Counted from the stretch's first letter, positions 50,880 to 60,810 are shown. The stretch: 64,000 bases of DNA from an uncultured Chitinophagaceae bacterium (GCA_937958995.1 CALGAP010000005.1:62001-126000), one strand, 5' to 3'. Notes: generated by a model not told the origin, from the sequence alone. Made by a program: numbers and translations.

Positions 50880-52109
50880 TTATAAAATTTCTTTGTGTTC
50901 GGCAAAAGTTCCTTCCTCCACAATCTGGTCGGGCCGCTGCTTGTAAAATATCATACCGAAAGTCATCACCAGGCTGGTGGTGAGAATGATGAAAAACAGG
51001 ATATCGTTGTTGAATGTGGTCAGCTGGAACTCCGGCGGTATTTTATAAAACAGCACGATGGTGATAAGACCGCGCGGAATAAAAAATGATTCGGGAAAAA
51101 CATTGGTATGCACAAAAAAGCGCAGGTACAATAACCGAACAATAAACAATGCCGCCACTATGGCGCCGCCTACCATCCATACCTCCCGCTGGGTGATAAA
51201 ATGAAGTGATATAGAGAAGCCAAAAAGTATAAAGAAAAATGTTCTAACCAAAAAAGAGGTCTCTGCAGTAACTGAGTGCAGCAAATGCCGCAGGGGGTCT
51301 ACCTGCTCCTGCGGAAAATACCGCAATAGCCGCGGCCATTTAATCAGCTCCCAGTTGTTGATCATAAGACCGAATACCAGGATGATGATCAGCGAAGGCA
51401 GGTGCAGATTCTTACCTCCGGCATATAGCAATATCAGCAGCGCGAAGATCAGGAAGAATTTAATATTCAGGCGGGTCTTGGCCAGTATCAGGAACAGTAC
51501 GAATGAAAATACTACCGAAAGCAAAATCGACAACAGGATGTTGCCGCTAAAAAGCGCTGCCGACTGCCAGGTAAGACTGTTTTCCGCGGTAAAATAATTA
51601 AACAATAAAATGCCCAGGATGTCGGAAAAAGAAGCCTCGTATACCAGGAATTCTTTTTTCTGGTTGTTCAGGTGGTGTATGCTGGGCAACACTATGGAGC
51701 TGCTCATGATGGAAAGCGGTATGGCATACACCATGCATTTCTCCAGAGGCTCATTGTGCCAGTAGTATAAGATGCCTGTGACCAGCGCTATAGATATGGC
51801 CAGGATAACAAGAGCAGAGAAAAATGAATCGCGGATAAGCTTGATCTTGTCGCGCGCCAGCTTCAGGTCCAGACCGGCTTCCAGCACGATCATGATCAAA
51901 CCCACAACGCCCAGGCCTTCGATAAGTTTTTCGGGAAATTCCAACCCCCAGTTATAGGTATCGGATACGAACCGGAAGCCAACGCCGGCAAACAACAAAA
52001 GTAGCACGGAAGGAATACGGACATATCTGCTTACGATCAAAAACACGTAAGAGAGTACAACCAGGCTGCAAACGATAATTAACAGGTCTTCTGTATTATA
52101 ATTACCCAT
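50880..52109 (-). CDS. Cation:proton antiporter (CPA1/CPA2 type)
   Basis: The protein has 409 aa with 11-12 membrane segments. Hallmarks are IVLEAGLDLKLARDKIK near 75-92 (membrane acidic site), SLIIILVFGLMINN and FIPRGLITIVLFYKIPPEF near 340, typical of NhaP/KefB-type exchangers. The C-terminal cytosolic domain is absent. It is placed between hutI and hutG in a tight run (18 and 6 bp gaps). The ion is probably Na+ or K+. It could counter the alkalinity from ammonia released by HutH, which is an inference. Confidence 0.85.
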   Translation of the reverse strand: MGNYNTEDLLIIVCSLVVLSYVFLIVSRYVRIPSVLLLLFAGVGFRFVSDTYNWGLEFPEKLIEGLGVVGLIMIVLEAGLDLKLARDKIKLIRDSFFSALVILAISIALVTGILYYWHNEPLEKCMVYAIPLSIMSSSIVLPSIHHLNNQKKEFLVYEASFSDILGILLFNYFTAENSLTWQSAALFSGNILLSILLSVVFSFVLFLILAKTRLNIKFFLIFALLILLYAGGKNLHLPSLIIILVFGLMINNWELIKWPRLLRYFPQEQVDPLRHLLHSVTAETSFLVRTFFFILFGFSISLHFITQREVWMVGGAIVAALFIVRLLYLRFFVHTNVFPESFFIPRGLITIVLFYKIPPEFQLTTFNNDILFFIILTTSLVMTFGMIFYKQRPDQIVEEGTFAEHKEIL

Positions 52110-52127
52110 TTAATGAAATTAGTGAAA

Positions 52128-53417
52128 TTATAGCCACTCGCCGCCGATCATTACTTTGTCAATCAGTGATGAACCGAATGCATAAGGCAGATAGGCCAGC
52201 GAGGGAACAGGTTTTGTGATAATCAGGTTCGCTTTTTTTCCCACAGTTATTGAGCCAACTTCTTTTTCCAGTTCCATAGCATAGGCGCCATTGATAGTGG
52301 CTGCATTGATTGCCTCTTCGGGCAGCATGCGCATCTGGATGCAACTCAAAGCTACCACCAGGTTCATATTGCCGCTGGGTGATGAACCGGGATTAAAATC
52401 CGAAGCCAACGCTATGGCGCAACCCGCTTGTATCAGCTGCCGGGCAGGTTGATAAGGCATACGGAGGAAAAAAGCTGCTGTCGGTAACAGCGTGCCGATG
52501 GTATTGCTTCCCGCCAGGGCCTTTATGGCTTTATCATCCATTGTTTCGAGATGATCAACGCTCAAAGCGCCATGTTCCACGCCTGCCTGCACGCCGCCCG
52601 AAAGATTCAACTGGTTGGCGTGAATCTTCGCCTTCAGTCCATATTGCTGACCCGCTTTTACGATTCGGCCCGTTTCTTCCGGGGAAAAGAAACCTGTTTC
52701 GCAAAACACATCAATAAAATCGGCCAGTTTTTCTGCGGCAATAGCGGGCAACATTTTTTCTATGATAAGTTTGATATATCCCTCGTGATCGTCTTTGTAT
52801 TCGGGCGGCCAGCTGTGCGCGCCCAGGAAAGTGGCCTTGATGGGCAGGCGGCTTCTTTCTTTCAGCTTTTTGATGACGCGGAGCATTTTCAGCTCGCCAT
52901 CCACATTCAGGCCATACCCGCTTTTTATTTCGATGGCGCCCGTGCCGAGGCGGCTTACCTCATCAAGGCGCTGCCAGGCGAGGCGGAATAGTTCATCTTC
53001 CGAAGTCTCGCGCAGTTTTATCGCGGAATTGAGTATGCCTCCGCCGCGGGCGGCGATTTCAGCATAGCTCAAGCCTTTTATTTTATCGATGAACTCGTTT
53101 TCGCGGCTGGCGGCAAATACGAGGTGCGTGTGCGAGTCGCACCAGGCAGGAAGAACAAGACGACCGGTGGCGTCGAAGACATTCTGGGAGGAAGAGTTTT
53201 CGCGCAAAGGCCCCAAAGCGCTAAGCTTACTTTGCGCCCTGGAGCCTTTGCTTGCAATATCCTCCATGCACCCGTATTCGACTATTTCATCATCCTCTAT
53301 CAGCAGGTACGCATTCTCAATGCACGGCAAATCCGCCAGCTCCTTTCCCCGCAACAGGTGATAATCTTCCCGGGCATTCACCAGGGTTTTGATATTGGTG
53401 ATCAGCAATGATGCCAT
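52128..53417 (-). CDS. hutI: Imidazolonepropionase
   Basis: The protein has 429 aa of the amidohydrolase fold. Zinc ligands H96 and H98 are in DSHTHLVFA, the third His is in HANQLNLSGG and the catalytic Asp in LASDFNPGSSPSGNM near 337. It hydrolyses imidazolone-5-propionate to N-formimidoyl-glutamate in the cytosol. It lies 29 bp after otsAB and 18 bp before the antiporter gene. Confidence 0.95.
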   Translation of the reverse strand: MASLLITNIKTLVNAREDYHLLRGKELADLPCIENAYLLIEDDEIVEYGCMEDIASKGSRAQSKLSALGPLRENSSSQNVFDATGRLVLPAWCDSHTHLVFAASRENEFIDKIKGLSYAEIAARGGGILNSAIKLRETSEDELFRLAWQRLDEVSRLGTGAIEIKSGYGLNVDGELKMLRVIKKLKERSRLPIKATFLGAHSWPPEYKDDHEGYIKLIIEKMLPAIAAEKLADFIDVFCETGFFSPEETGRIVKAGQQYGLKAKIHANQLNLSGGVQAGVEHGALSVDHLETMDDKAIKALAGSNTIGTLLPTAAFFLRMPYQPARQLIQAGCAIALASDFNPGSSPSGNMNLVVALSCIQMRMLPEEAINAATINGAYAMELEKEVGSITVGKKANLIITKPVPSLAYLPYAFGSSLIDKVMIGGEWL

Positions 53418-53446
53418 AGCAGTAATGATACGCGAAAGAAACGAAT

Positions 53447-55681
53447 TTATGCGTTACTGCCAGCGAATTTTCTTACGGGAAAGGGAACCATTAACCTTTG
53501 CAGCAATTCCAGCACTTTTTTCTGGTTAAATACCATATACTGTGCTGCGGTGGGCGCGTTGGAGACTTTTATATTATACGCGCGCTCAGATAATGCTTTG
53601 AACATATCTTCATCGGTGGTATCATCGCCAATGCAAAGAATGAATTCGGGTGCAAAGTCGTTAACCATTTTCAAAGCAATTACACCCTTGTCAAATCCCG
53701 ACATTCTCACCTCTACCACCTTATTGCCATCTATTACCTGCAGCATGGTGTTTTGCAACAGCTCTGTCAGTGTATTGATAAGCTCGCGGCTGCGTGTAAA
53801 GCCCAGGTCGGGATGCGTATTGCGATAGTGCCAGGCAATGGTGTTGTTTTTTTCCTCTATAGTAGAGCCTGCGCATCGGGTCACAAACATTTGCAGTATG
53901 GGCCTGATCTCTTCCTTCCATTGGTTGGGTATAGAAGCAGGCTGCTGCCAGGGCTCATTTTTTATTTTCACGGTAGTGCCATGTTCGGCCACCATCGACA
54001 CGGGCAAATCCCCCAGCCACCTGTCAAGCGTCGCTTCGTCGCGACCACTGATGATTACTACATTGTTGGCGGGGTCTGAAGAAAGTTCGCGCAACAGTTT
54101 TTTCAAATCAGGCGAAGGCGCCGCCTCTTCCGGTTTGCGTGCAAAAGGTACCAGCGTACCGTCATAATCGAGCAAAAGGCAACGATTCTTCGCTACCTGG
54201 TAATGCAGGTGAATTTGTGCGAGCACCTTATCGTCCACCAGCTTTGTCTTCTGCTTTTGTTGCTGCTGTTTCACATTGGCCAGTTGGTCCAGGAAATCGC
54301 TCACCCACTTAATCACGTCGTATTCTGCCAGGCGCTTTTGCATCATTAGCAAGCGCTCACGTTGTTCTTCGGGCGGCATCGTAAGCGCCCGCAAAATGGC
54401 GTTTGACACGTCAATAATATCGGTGGGCATCACCAGCAATGCTTCATTCAGTTCGCTGGCGGCGCCGGCCAGTTCGCTTAGTATCAGCACGCCTTGCTGG
54501 TCGGTGCAACTGGCCACGTATTCTTTGGCTACCAGGTTCATACCATCGCGCAGCGGCGTGATCAGTGCCACGTCTGAGGCCTGGTACAGTGCCAGCAGCT
54601 CATTAAAAGGAAGATGATTGTAGCGGTAAATAATCGGTTGCCAGCTGATGCTGGAATATTTACCATTGATGGTTCCGATCTTTTCTTCTATTTCGCGCTT
54701 GCGCTGGTTGTAGGCATCAATTTCATCGCGCGAAGGCACCACGTTCAGGATAAATACCAGCTTATCCTGCCACTCAGGATTTTTGTCGAGAAAATAATCA
54801 AACGCCACCAGGCGGTCCATCAGTCCCTTGCTGTAATCGAGGCGGTCAACCGAGAAAATTATCTTTTTATTCTCAAAATTCTTCTTGACCTCGTTGTAGC
54901 TGGCAATTGTCTCGGGCTCGAGCGTAGCCTGCTGAAATTTTTTAATGTCTATGCCAATCGGGAACAGATCGGCCTTCACCAGCCTGTTTTGATATTGCAG
55001 GCTATGGAAATAGCTGTCAACACCCAGGATCATCTTCACCGATTTCAGGAAATGCTGCGCGTAGTCGTGCGTGTGAAAACCCACCAGGTCGCTGCCCAGG
55101 ATCCCTTTCAGAATGGAGCTCTTCCAGTCGCGCGGCATCAGGCGGAATATTTCATAAGAAGGAAATGGTATATGGAGAAAGAAACCTATGCTGATATCCG
55201 GAAACTCTTCACGAATCATTTCCGGCAGTAACATCAGGTGATAGTCGTGTATCCAGATTGTATCATCAGGACGTATATGGGGTAAAATTTTTTTCGCAAA
55301 TTCTCGGTTTGCTTCTACGTAGGCTTCAAAATATTCGGTCTTGTAATCTACCAGGCTGGGAAAATAATGAAATAGCGGCCAGATTACGGAATTGGAAAAA
55401 CCATTGTAGTAGTCTTTATAGACTGTAGCATCCATAAAGAGCGGTACAACGTTGAAATCGAGCTTCTCCACTTCGTCGGCAACGGCATCCCAGTCAGATT
55501 GGGGAAAATCTGCCACGCCCATCCACAGCTTATCATTTAGTCCGGACTGCTTACTATCATTTTCAAAAAAGCTCTTGATGGCGGAGACCAGCCCTCCAGA
55601 ACTCTGCCTTACTGTGATCTGGTCGCCATTGTGGTCTATCGAAAAGGGCAAACGATTGGATATAATAATTAGTCTACTCAT
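53447..55681 (-). CDS. Bifunctional trehalose-6-phosphate synthase/phosphatase (OtsA-OtsB fusion)
   Basis: The protein has 744 aa. The N-terminal OtsA domain (1 to about 470) starts IIISNRLPFSI and has HDYHLMLLPEMIR and VDRLDYSKGLMDR. The C-terminal OtsB phosphatase (from about 495) has DYDGTLVPFARKPEEA near 508 and GDDTTDEDMF near 695. It makes trehalose from UDP-glucose and glucose 6-phosphate in one polypeptide. Its location directly upstream of hutI, with a 29-bp gap, suggests cotranscription, which is not expected on pathway grounds. Confidence 0.95.
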   Translation of the reverse strand: MSRLIIISNRLPFSIDHNGDQITVRQSSGGLVSAIKSFFENDSKQSGLNDKLWMGVADFPQSDWDAVADEVEKLDFNVVPLFMDATVYKDYYNGFSNSVIWPLFHYFPSLVDYKTEYFEAYVEANREFAKKILPHIRPDDTIWIHDYHLMLLPEMIREEFPDISIGFFLHIPFPSYEIFRLMPRDWKSSILKGILGSDLVGFHTHDYAQHFLKSVKMILGVDSYFHSLQYQNRLVKADLFPIGIDIKKFQQATLEPETIASYNEVKKNFENKKIIFSVDRLDYSKGLMDRLVAFDYFLDKNPEWQDKLVFILNVVPSRDEIDAYNQRKREIEEKIGTINGKYSSISWQPIIYRYNHLPFNELLALYQASDVALITPLRDGMNLVAKEYVASCTDQQGVLILSELAGAASELNEALLVMPTDIIDVSNAILRALTMPPEEQRERLLMMQKRLAEYDVIKWVSDFLDQLANVKQQQQKQKTKLVDDKVLAQIHLHYQVAKNRCLLLDYDGTLVPFARKPEEAAPSPDLKKLLRELSSDPANNVVIISGRDEATLDRWLGDLPVSMVAEHGTTVKIKNEPWQQPASIPNQWKEEIRPILQMFVTRCAGSTIEEKNNTIAWHYRNTHPDLGFTRSRELINTLTELLQNTMLQVIDGNKVVEVRMSGFDKGVIALKMVNDFAPEFILCIGDDTTDEDMFKALSERAYNIKVSNAPTAAQYMVFNQKKVLELLQRLMVPFPVRKFAGSNA

Positions 55682-55753
55682 AGTTTACAGGCCTTTCTAA
55701 TTGATTAACAATGGAAACAAGAAATAATAATGCCAGTAGGCACCATTATAAAC

Positions 55754-55782
55754 AAAAAAGGCCGTCATTTTGGTTGACGGCC
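55754..55782 (-). terminator. Terminator of the 35-codon gene
   Basis: GGCCGTCA (55760-55767), loop TTTTGGT and TGACGGCC (55775-55782) form a perfect 8-bp stem. A T-run follows on the minus strand (plus-strand A 55754-55759). It lies 30 bp after the stop of the small gene. Confidence 0.9.
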
Positions 55783-55812
55783 CCATTAAAAAATTTTAAT
55801 CTCAACATTAAA

Positions 55813-55920
55813 TTATGCAAACCACTGCAAATAAGACAGGAACATCATCAGTGCAAGAAAACCTGCGGCGAGCAGTGCGGTCGTAAGACCTTCATACGAG
55901 CGGGTGATTTGTTTTTTCAT
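55813..55920 (-). CDS. 35-residue single-pass membrane protein
   Basis: The reading frame is ATG 55918-55920 to TAA 55813-55815. The product has a basic N-terminus (MKKQITRSYEG), one hydrophobic segment (residues 13-32) and a short C-terminal end QWFA. A perfect terminator 30 bp downstream and two structured inverted repeats upstream (55958-56018) support a real, separately transcribed gene. I know no homologue. It could be a small regulator of a membrane protein or a small toxin-like protein. Confidence 0.55.
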   Translation of the reverse strand: MKKQITRSYEGLTTALLAAGFLALMMFLSYLQWFA

Positions 55921-55957
55921 AGACACGGACTTTAATGATTAAATGGTTTATAAAATA

Positions 55958-56018
55958 ACGGGGGATAATGAGCGTTAGTATTACCCCGTATTAATAACTG
56001 AATTACAATTATTTGTAA
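55958..56018 (-). promoter_or_regulatory. Two inverted repeats upstream of the 35-codon gene
   Basis: TTACAA (56003-56008), TTAT and TTGTAA (56013-56018) form a perfect 6-bp hairpin or operator. ACGGGG (55958-55963) and CCCCGT (55984-55989), with ATAAT and ATTA inside, form a second one. They may be an operator and a 5'-UTR structure. No exact TAnnTTTG box is seen. Confidence 0.4.
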
Positions 56019-56101
56019 TATTCGGAAAATACTGTTTTTTGCGGTCAATACTTTCCTTTTTCTGAAGCCCGATTCTATATCAAGGCATTAGCGAAATGCA
56101 C

Positions 56102-57772
56102 TCATATTTTCAACCTGTCTTGCAGGTCAAGTCCATGCTTATGCGCAGTTTCCCTTGCCAGTTCATAACCTGCATCTGCATGTCTTATTACGCCAATTCC
56201 CGGATCGTTGCGAAGCACGCGTGCCAGTCGTGCTGCAGCATCATCGGATCCATCAGCCACTATCACCATACCAGCATGTATGCTATAACCCATGCCTACT
56301 CCACCACCATGATGCAGGCTTACCCAACTGGCGCCGCCGGCGGTATTCACCAGGGCATTTAGTAAGGGCCAGTCGGCCACAGCATCGCTGCCATCTTTCA
56401 TGGCTTCGGTCTCGCGATTGGGTGAGGCAACAGAACCCGTATCCAGGTGGTCGCGGCCGATCACTATCGGCGCTTTTACTTTCCCGGTGCGAACGAGTTC
56501 ATTGAATGCAAGTCCTGCTTTTTCTCTTTCTCCCTGTCCCAGCCAGCAAATGCGTGCGGGCAATCCCTGGAACGCTATTTTTTCCTTCGCCAGTTTCAGC
56601 CAGCGTTGCAGCGAAGCATTTTCGGGAAACATGTCAGCAATCACCTGGTCGGTTACTGCAATATCGTTGGGATCGCCGCTCAACGCTGCCCAGCGGAATG
56701 GTCCTTTCCCTTCGCAAAATAGCGGGCGTATATATGCGGGAACAAAACCGGGGAAAGCAAAAGCATTGTTTAAACCTTTCTCCTGCGCTCTTGCGCGGAT
56801 ATTGTTGCCATAATCGAAAGTGACTGCGCCGCGCTTTTGCAATTCGAGCATCAGCTCCACGTGGCGGTACATGCTGTTGTAGGCATGTTCGAGATATAAT
56901 CCTGGATTTTCTGCGCGCAGGACCTTCGCCTGTTCATAAGAAATTTCATGGGGCCAGTAACCTACCAGCGGATCGTGCGCAGATGTTTGATCAGTCAGCG
57001 TATCGGGCACAATATTTCTTTCCACCAGGCGCTCCAGCAAATGAACGGCATTGCAGAGCACGCCGATTGAAATATTCTTTCCCAGCTTCTTTGCTTCCAA
57101 TGCCTGGTCGATTGCTTCATCAATATCCTTCACCTTCACATCGAGGTATTTTGTCTGCAGGCGTTTGTCGATACGCCACTCTTCCACTTCCGCAACCAGG
57201 GCCACACCTTCGTTCATGGTGATGGCGAGTGGCTGAGCGCCGCCCATACCGCCCAGGCCTGCAGTAACGTTCAGCGTTCCTTTCAGCGTGCCACCAAAAT
57301 GCTTGTTGGCCGCGGCTGCATAGGTCTCATAGGTACCCTGTACAATACCCTGGCTACCGATATAGATCCATGAACCGGCAGTCATCTGACCATACATCAT
57401 CAGGCCTTTTTTCTCCAACTCATCAAAATGTTCCCAGTTAGCCCATTTAGGAACGAGTTGTGAGTTGGAGATAAGCACACGGGGCGCGTCTTTATGTGTT
57501 TTTAAAATGCCGACCGGTTTACCACTTTGAACGAGCAGTGTTTCGTCGTTTTCGAGAATCTTCAGCGCCTTGATAATGTTGTCGAGCGCTTCAATATTAC
57601 GGGCAGCTTTTCCCCTGCCGCCATAAACGATCAGTTCTTCTGGTCGCTCCGCTACTTCGGGGTTAAGGTTATTGAGCAGCATGCGAAGTGCGGCTTCCTG
57701 TATCCAGCCCTTGCAGGAAATCTGCGGGCCGGTGGGCGTTTGATATTTGGCAGAATGGAAAGTCTTAATCAT
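56102..57772 (-). CDS. hutU: Urocanate hydratase
   Basis: The protein has 556 aa, the usual size. The NAD-binding region and signatures are clear: PTGPQISCKGW at the start, YGGRGKAARN, GGMGGAQPLAITMN and GGGVGMGYSIHAGMV near the end, where a tightly bound NAD+ acts as an electrophile. It converts urocanate to imidazolone propionate. It stands alone, 89 bp divergent from the TPR gene. Confidence 0.98.
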   Translation of the reverse strand: MIKTFHSAKYQTPTGPQISCKGWIQEAALRMLLNNLNPEVAERPEELIVYGGRGKAARNIEALDNIIKALKILENDETLLVQSGKPVGILKTHKDAPRVLISNSQLVPKWANWEHFDELEKKGLMMYGQMTAGSWIYIGSQGIVQGTYETYAAAANKHFGGTLKGTLNVTAGLGGMGGAQPLAITMNEGVALVAEVEEWRIDKRLQTKYLDVKVKDIDEAIDQALEAKKLGKNISIGVLCNAVHLLERLVERNIVPDTLTDQTSAHDPLVGYWPHEISYEQAKVLRAENPGLYLEHAYNSMYRHVELMLELQKRGAVTFDYGNNIRARAQEKGLNNAFAFPGFVPAYIRPLFCEGKGPFRWAALSGDPNDIAVTDQVIADMFPENASLQRWLKLAKEKIAFQGLPARICWLGQGEREKAGLAFNELVRTGKVKAPIVIGRDHLDTGSVASPNRETEAMKDGSDAVADWPLLNALVNTAGGASWVSLHHGGGVGMGYSIHAGMVIVADGSDDAAARLARVLRNDPGIGVIRHADAGYELARETAHKHGLDLQDRLKI

Positions 57773-57861
57773 AAGGTTTTGCTGTGCTGTAAATGTACGA
57801 AGACGAAATTTTATATCTTTAGCTTCTACTGTTGCAAGTTAAAACCCCTTGACCCTGTTAC

Positions 57862-59271
57862 ATGAGAAAATTGTTGCTGACTATCTGCGTCACCAGCCTG
57901 AGTATGTTTACAGTGGCGCAGTTTAAAGCTGCCGATTCCCTCAGGCAATTATTACAGCAGGCACAGACCGATACTTCACGGATGGTGCTGATGGCAGAAT
58001 TATCACAGGTATTTCTCAATAGATTCGCGGACTCGTCGCTGTACTATGGCCAAAGTTTGCTTGAATATGGCAAGGGCAGGAATAATTACATGCTGAATTT
58101 CTTCGCGCTCAACAACATCGCGATGGCCTATCAGCAACTCGGCAATCAAAGCCGCGCCCTGGAAATCCTTTTCGACCTGGCAAAACTTTGCGAAGAGAAA
58201 GGCGATTTGCGTCGGCTGCGACTCGTGCTGGTCAATATTTCAAATTTTTATGCGGAAACAGGTGATCACCGGGAGGCTATTCGCTACCTGCAACGAGTTC
58301 TTGAAACACCAAAGCAAGAGCCCTCCAAAATTTGGGGGCGTGCGTGGTTGAATATGGGTGATTCTTACGAAAAGTTGGATGTCCTTGATTCTGCCCGGTT
58401 ATATACCGTGTTAGCCAGTGAAGAAGCGCGTAAGAACGGTGATACAGAAACGGCATCGCTGGCCGACAACAACCTGGGGAATATTTATTACAAAATGGGC
58501 GAGCTGGATATCGCCCTGGGGTATTATCGTGCAGCCATGCAGAATATGATGCGTGACAATTTTTACTACGGCATGGCCGAAACAGCACTGGGACTGGCGA
58601 AAGTTTACCAGAAGAAAGGGATTAATGACAGTGTATTGTATTATGCGCAGATGTCTTTCAATGTGTCGCGCAAAGCAAATCTTGTGGGTGATGTGCTGAG
58701 AATATCCACCTTTCTGGCGGACTACTTTAAAAGCCGGAAAAATGCCGACAGCGCCTATAAATATTTGGAAATAGTGGTGGCTACCAAGGACACGCTGTAT
58801 AGTACCGAAAGGACTAACCAGGTGCAAAACCTGCTTATTGAAGAACGCCTGCGCCAACAAAAAATAGAAGCCGATAAGGCTAAGCAAAAGGCGGAAAGAG
58901 AACAGAACATTCAATATGCCATCATTGCGATTACGCTGTTGAGTTTTCTCATTTTGTTTCTTGTATTGAGCCGGTCCATTATTGTTAATGAGAAATGGAT
59001 AAAATATATGGGCGTGCTGGGACTGCTGCTGGTATTTGAGTTTGTGAACCTGGTATTGCATCCTGTGCTGGCAGAAATTACGCACCATTCGCCCGTGTGG
59101 ATGTTGCTTTTTATGGTGGCCATTGCGGCTATCCTGATACCAATGCATCACCGTGTGGAGCATTTCATTCGCCACCGGCTTACTGTCAAGAATAAGAAGC
59201 TGCGTTTGGAGACCGCCCGCAAAATTGTGGCCCAACTGGAGAAGGACGAGGCGCTGAAAGAAGCGGATTAG
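57862..59271 (+). CDS. TPR protein with His-rich three-segment membrane domain (1)
   Basis: The protein has 469 aa with a signal peptide to about residue 19 (SMFTVAQ). TPR-like helix repeats run from about 25 to 320 (NLGNIYYKMGELDIALGYY, SAYKYLEIVVATKD). A charged coiled coil follows (about 325-350; LLIEERLRQQKIEADKAKQK). Three membrane segments lie at about 354-371, 378-398 and 410-427. A basic cytosolic tail ends in a coiled coil. The membrane part carries conserved His: LHPVLAEITHHSPVW and PMHHRVEHFIRHRL. The layout is like Bacteroidota TPR sensor kinases without any kinase or DNA-binding domain. Confidence 0.75.
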   Translation: MRKLLLTICVTSLSMFTVAQFKAADSLRQLLQQAQTDTSRMVLMAELSQVFLNRFADSSLYYGQSLLEYGKGRNNYMLNFFALNNIAMAYQQLGNQSRALEILFDLAKLCEEKGDLRRLRLVLVNISNFYAETGDHREAIRYLQRVLETPKQEPSKIWGRAWLNMGDSYEKLDVLDSARLYTVLASEEARKNGDTETASLADNNLGNIYYKMGELDIALGYYRAAMQNMMRDNFYYGMAETALGLAKVYQKKGINDSVLYYAQMSFNVSRKANLVGDVLRISTFLADYFKSRKNADSAYKYLEIVVATKDTLYSTERTNQVQNLLIEERLRQQKIEADKAKQKAEREQNIQYAIIAITLLSFLILFLVLSRSIIVNEKWIKYMGVLGLLLVFEFVNLVLHPVLAEITHHSPVWMLLFMVAIAAILIPMHHRVEHFIRHRLTVKNKKLRLETARKIVAQLEKDEALKEAD

Positions 59272-59390
59272 CCTTGAAAATCAACTGAAAATTCTAACCG
59301 GCGGCTGGTGACGGTGGTACAGGCAGCGCAAAATAAAAATCCATACCTTTAAATTGCACATTCGAATTCTTAACCCCCAGCCCCAACCGC

Positions 59391-60806
59391 ATGAGAAAAT
59401 TCTTCCTGGCGTCATGCCTATGCCTGCTTTTATTTACTTCTGTTGCGCAACAACATGTGGCTGATTCTATCTTGCGCGTGATTGAGAAGGAAACTGTCGA
59501 TTCGTCGCGTATGTCAATGCTTCATCAGCTCGCCTTTGCTTATGTGTATATCAAACCGGATACCGCGCAATTATTGTCTCAACAGTTAATTGACTTTGGC
59601 AAGAAGTCTGGCATATACGTACACGAATTGAGGGGGTTGGCTGTCAGCTCTTCTATTTATACGAACCTGGGCAACTATGCGCGTGCACTGCAAGACCTGC
59701 TGGAGGCAATCAGGATATGTGAAAAAAATAAAAGCGATCGCCGCTTGCAGTATTTTCTGATTAATATTTCAGCCGCCTATTCTGAGATGGGAGACCTGAA
59801 GGAATCGATGGGCAGCCTGTATAGATTGCTTGATTTGCTTGAAAAGGAAAACGATGACTTTAACCGCACCAGCGCGTGGATAAACCTCGGTAATAATTAC
59901 GAAAAACTCAATAGGCTCGACTCTGCCCGCATTTTTACCACCATGGCCAATGAGCTGGCGCGTAAGATAAATGATGAATATGGCATAATGCTATCCTATA
60001 CCAACCTGGGAAATATCCATGCCAAAAGTGGTGAAACAGATATCGCGATGAGTTATTACCGTTATGCACTGGATGTGGGGATGAAGATTGAAGAGTACTT
60101 CGGTCTTGCTGAAGCCACCCTGGGTATGGCAAAATTATTTGAACGAAAGGGACGCCACGATTCGGCGCTGCATTATGCTCGCCAGTCGGCCAATATCGCC
60201 CGCCAAAACGGGTTTATGCAATCGCTGCATAGCGCCGGCAGTTACCTGGCAGATTTCTATGAAAAGCATAACAGGTCAGACAGTGCCTATGCCTATCTGC
60301 GCCTTGCGGCGGCTGCGAAGGATTCCATATTCAGTACTGAAAAGACAAATCATTTGCAAAGCCTGATGATAGAAGAAAAAAGCCGTCAGCTTAAGCTGGA
60401 AGAAGAGCGATTGCAGACCAAATTAGAAAGAGAAAAGAATATACAGTACGGTATTATAGCCATTACCTTGCTGACCTTTACCATTTTATTCATGGTGCTG
60501 AGCCGTTCGGTGGTGGTCAACGAAAAATGGATTCACTTTATGGGAATACTCGGCCTGTTGCTGGTGTTTGAATTTGTGAATCTCATGGTGCACCCTTTGC
60601 TGGCAGATATCACGCATCATTCACCGATATGGATGTTGGCTATCATGGTGGTAATTGCCGCCATATTGATTCCCTTGCATCACCGGCTGGAACATTTTAT
60701 CAAACACAGGCTGATTGCAAAGAACAGGCAGTTGCGCCTGCAGGCAGCCAAAAGACTGGTGGCGCAACTGGAGCAGCAGCAAAACGTGCCGACACAAGCC
60801 GAATAG
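59391..60806 (+). CDS. TPR protein with His-rich three-segment membrane domain (2)
   Basis: The protein has 471 aa and is a clear tandem paralogue of the preceding gene. The signal peptide ends TSVAQ. TPR units cover about 25-320, the coiled coil LMIEEKSRQLKLEEERLQTK is near 327, and the three membrane segments match, with MVHPLLADITHHSPIW and PLHHRLEHFIKHRL. The C-terminal membrane half is far more alike between the two than the TPR half, so the membrane domain is under stronger constraint. The upstream sequence is also similar (TACCTTTA here, TATCTTTA before copy 1). The stop lies 4 bp from the convergent hutH stop. Confidence 0.75.
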   Translation: MRKFFLASCLCLLLFTSVAQQHVADSILRVIEKETVDSSRMSMLHQLAFAYVYIKPDTAQLLSQQLIDFGKKSGIYVHELRGLAVSSSIYTNLGNYARALQDLLEAIRICEKNKSDRRLQYFLINISAAYSEMGDLKESMGSLYRLLDLLEKENDDFNRTSAWINLGNNYEKLNRLDSARIFTTMANELARKINDEYGIMLSYTNLGNIHAKSGETDIAMSYYRYALDVGMKIEEYFGLAEATLGMAKLFERKGRHDSALHYARQSANIARQNGFMQSLHSAGSYLADFYEKHNRSDSAYAYLRLAAAAKDSIFSTEKTNHLQSLMIEEKSRQLKLEEERLQTKLEREKNIQYGIIAITLLTFTILFMVLSRSVVVNEKWIHFMGILGLLLVFEFVNLMVHPLLADITHHSPIWMLAIMVVIAAILIPLHHRLEHFIKHRLIAKNRQLRLQAAKRLVAQLEQQQNVPTQAE

Positions 60807-60810
60807 TTTT

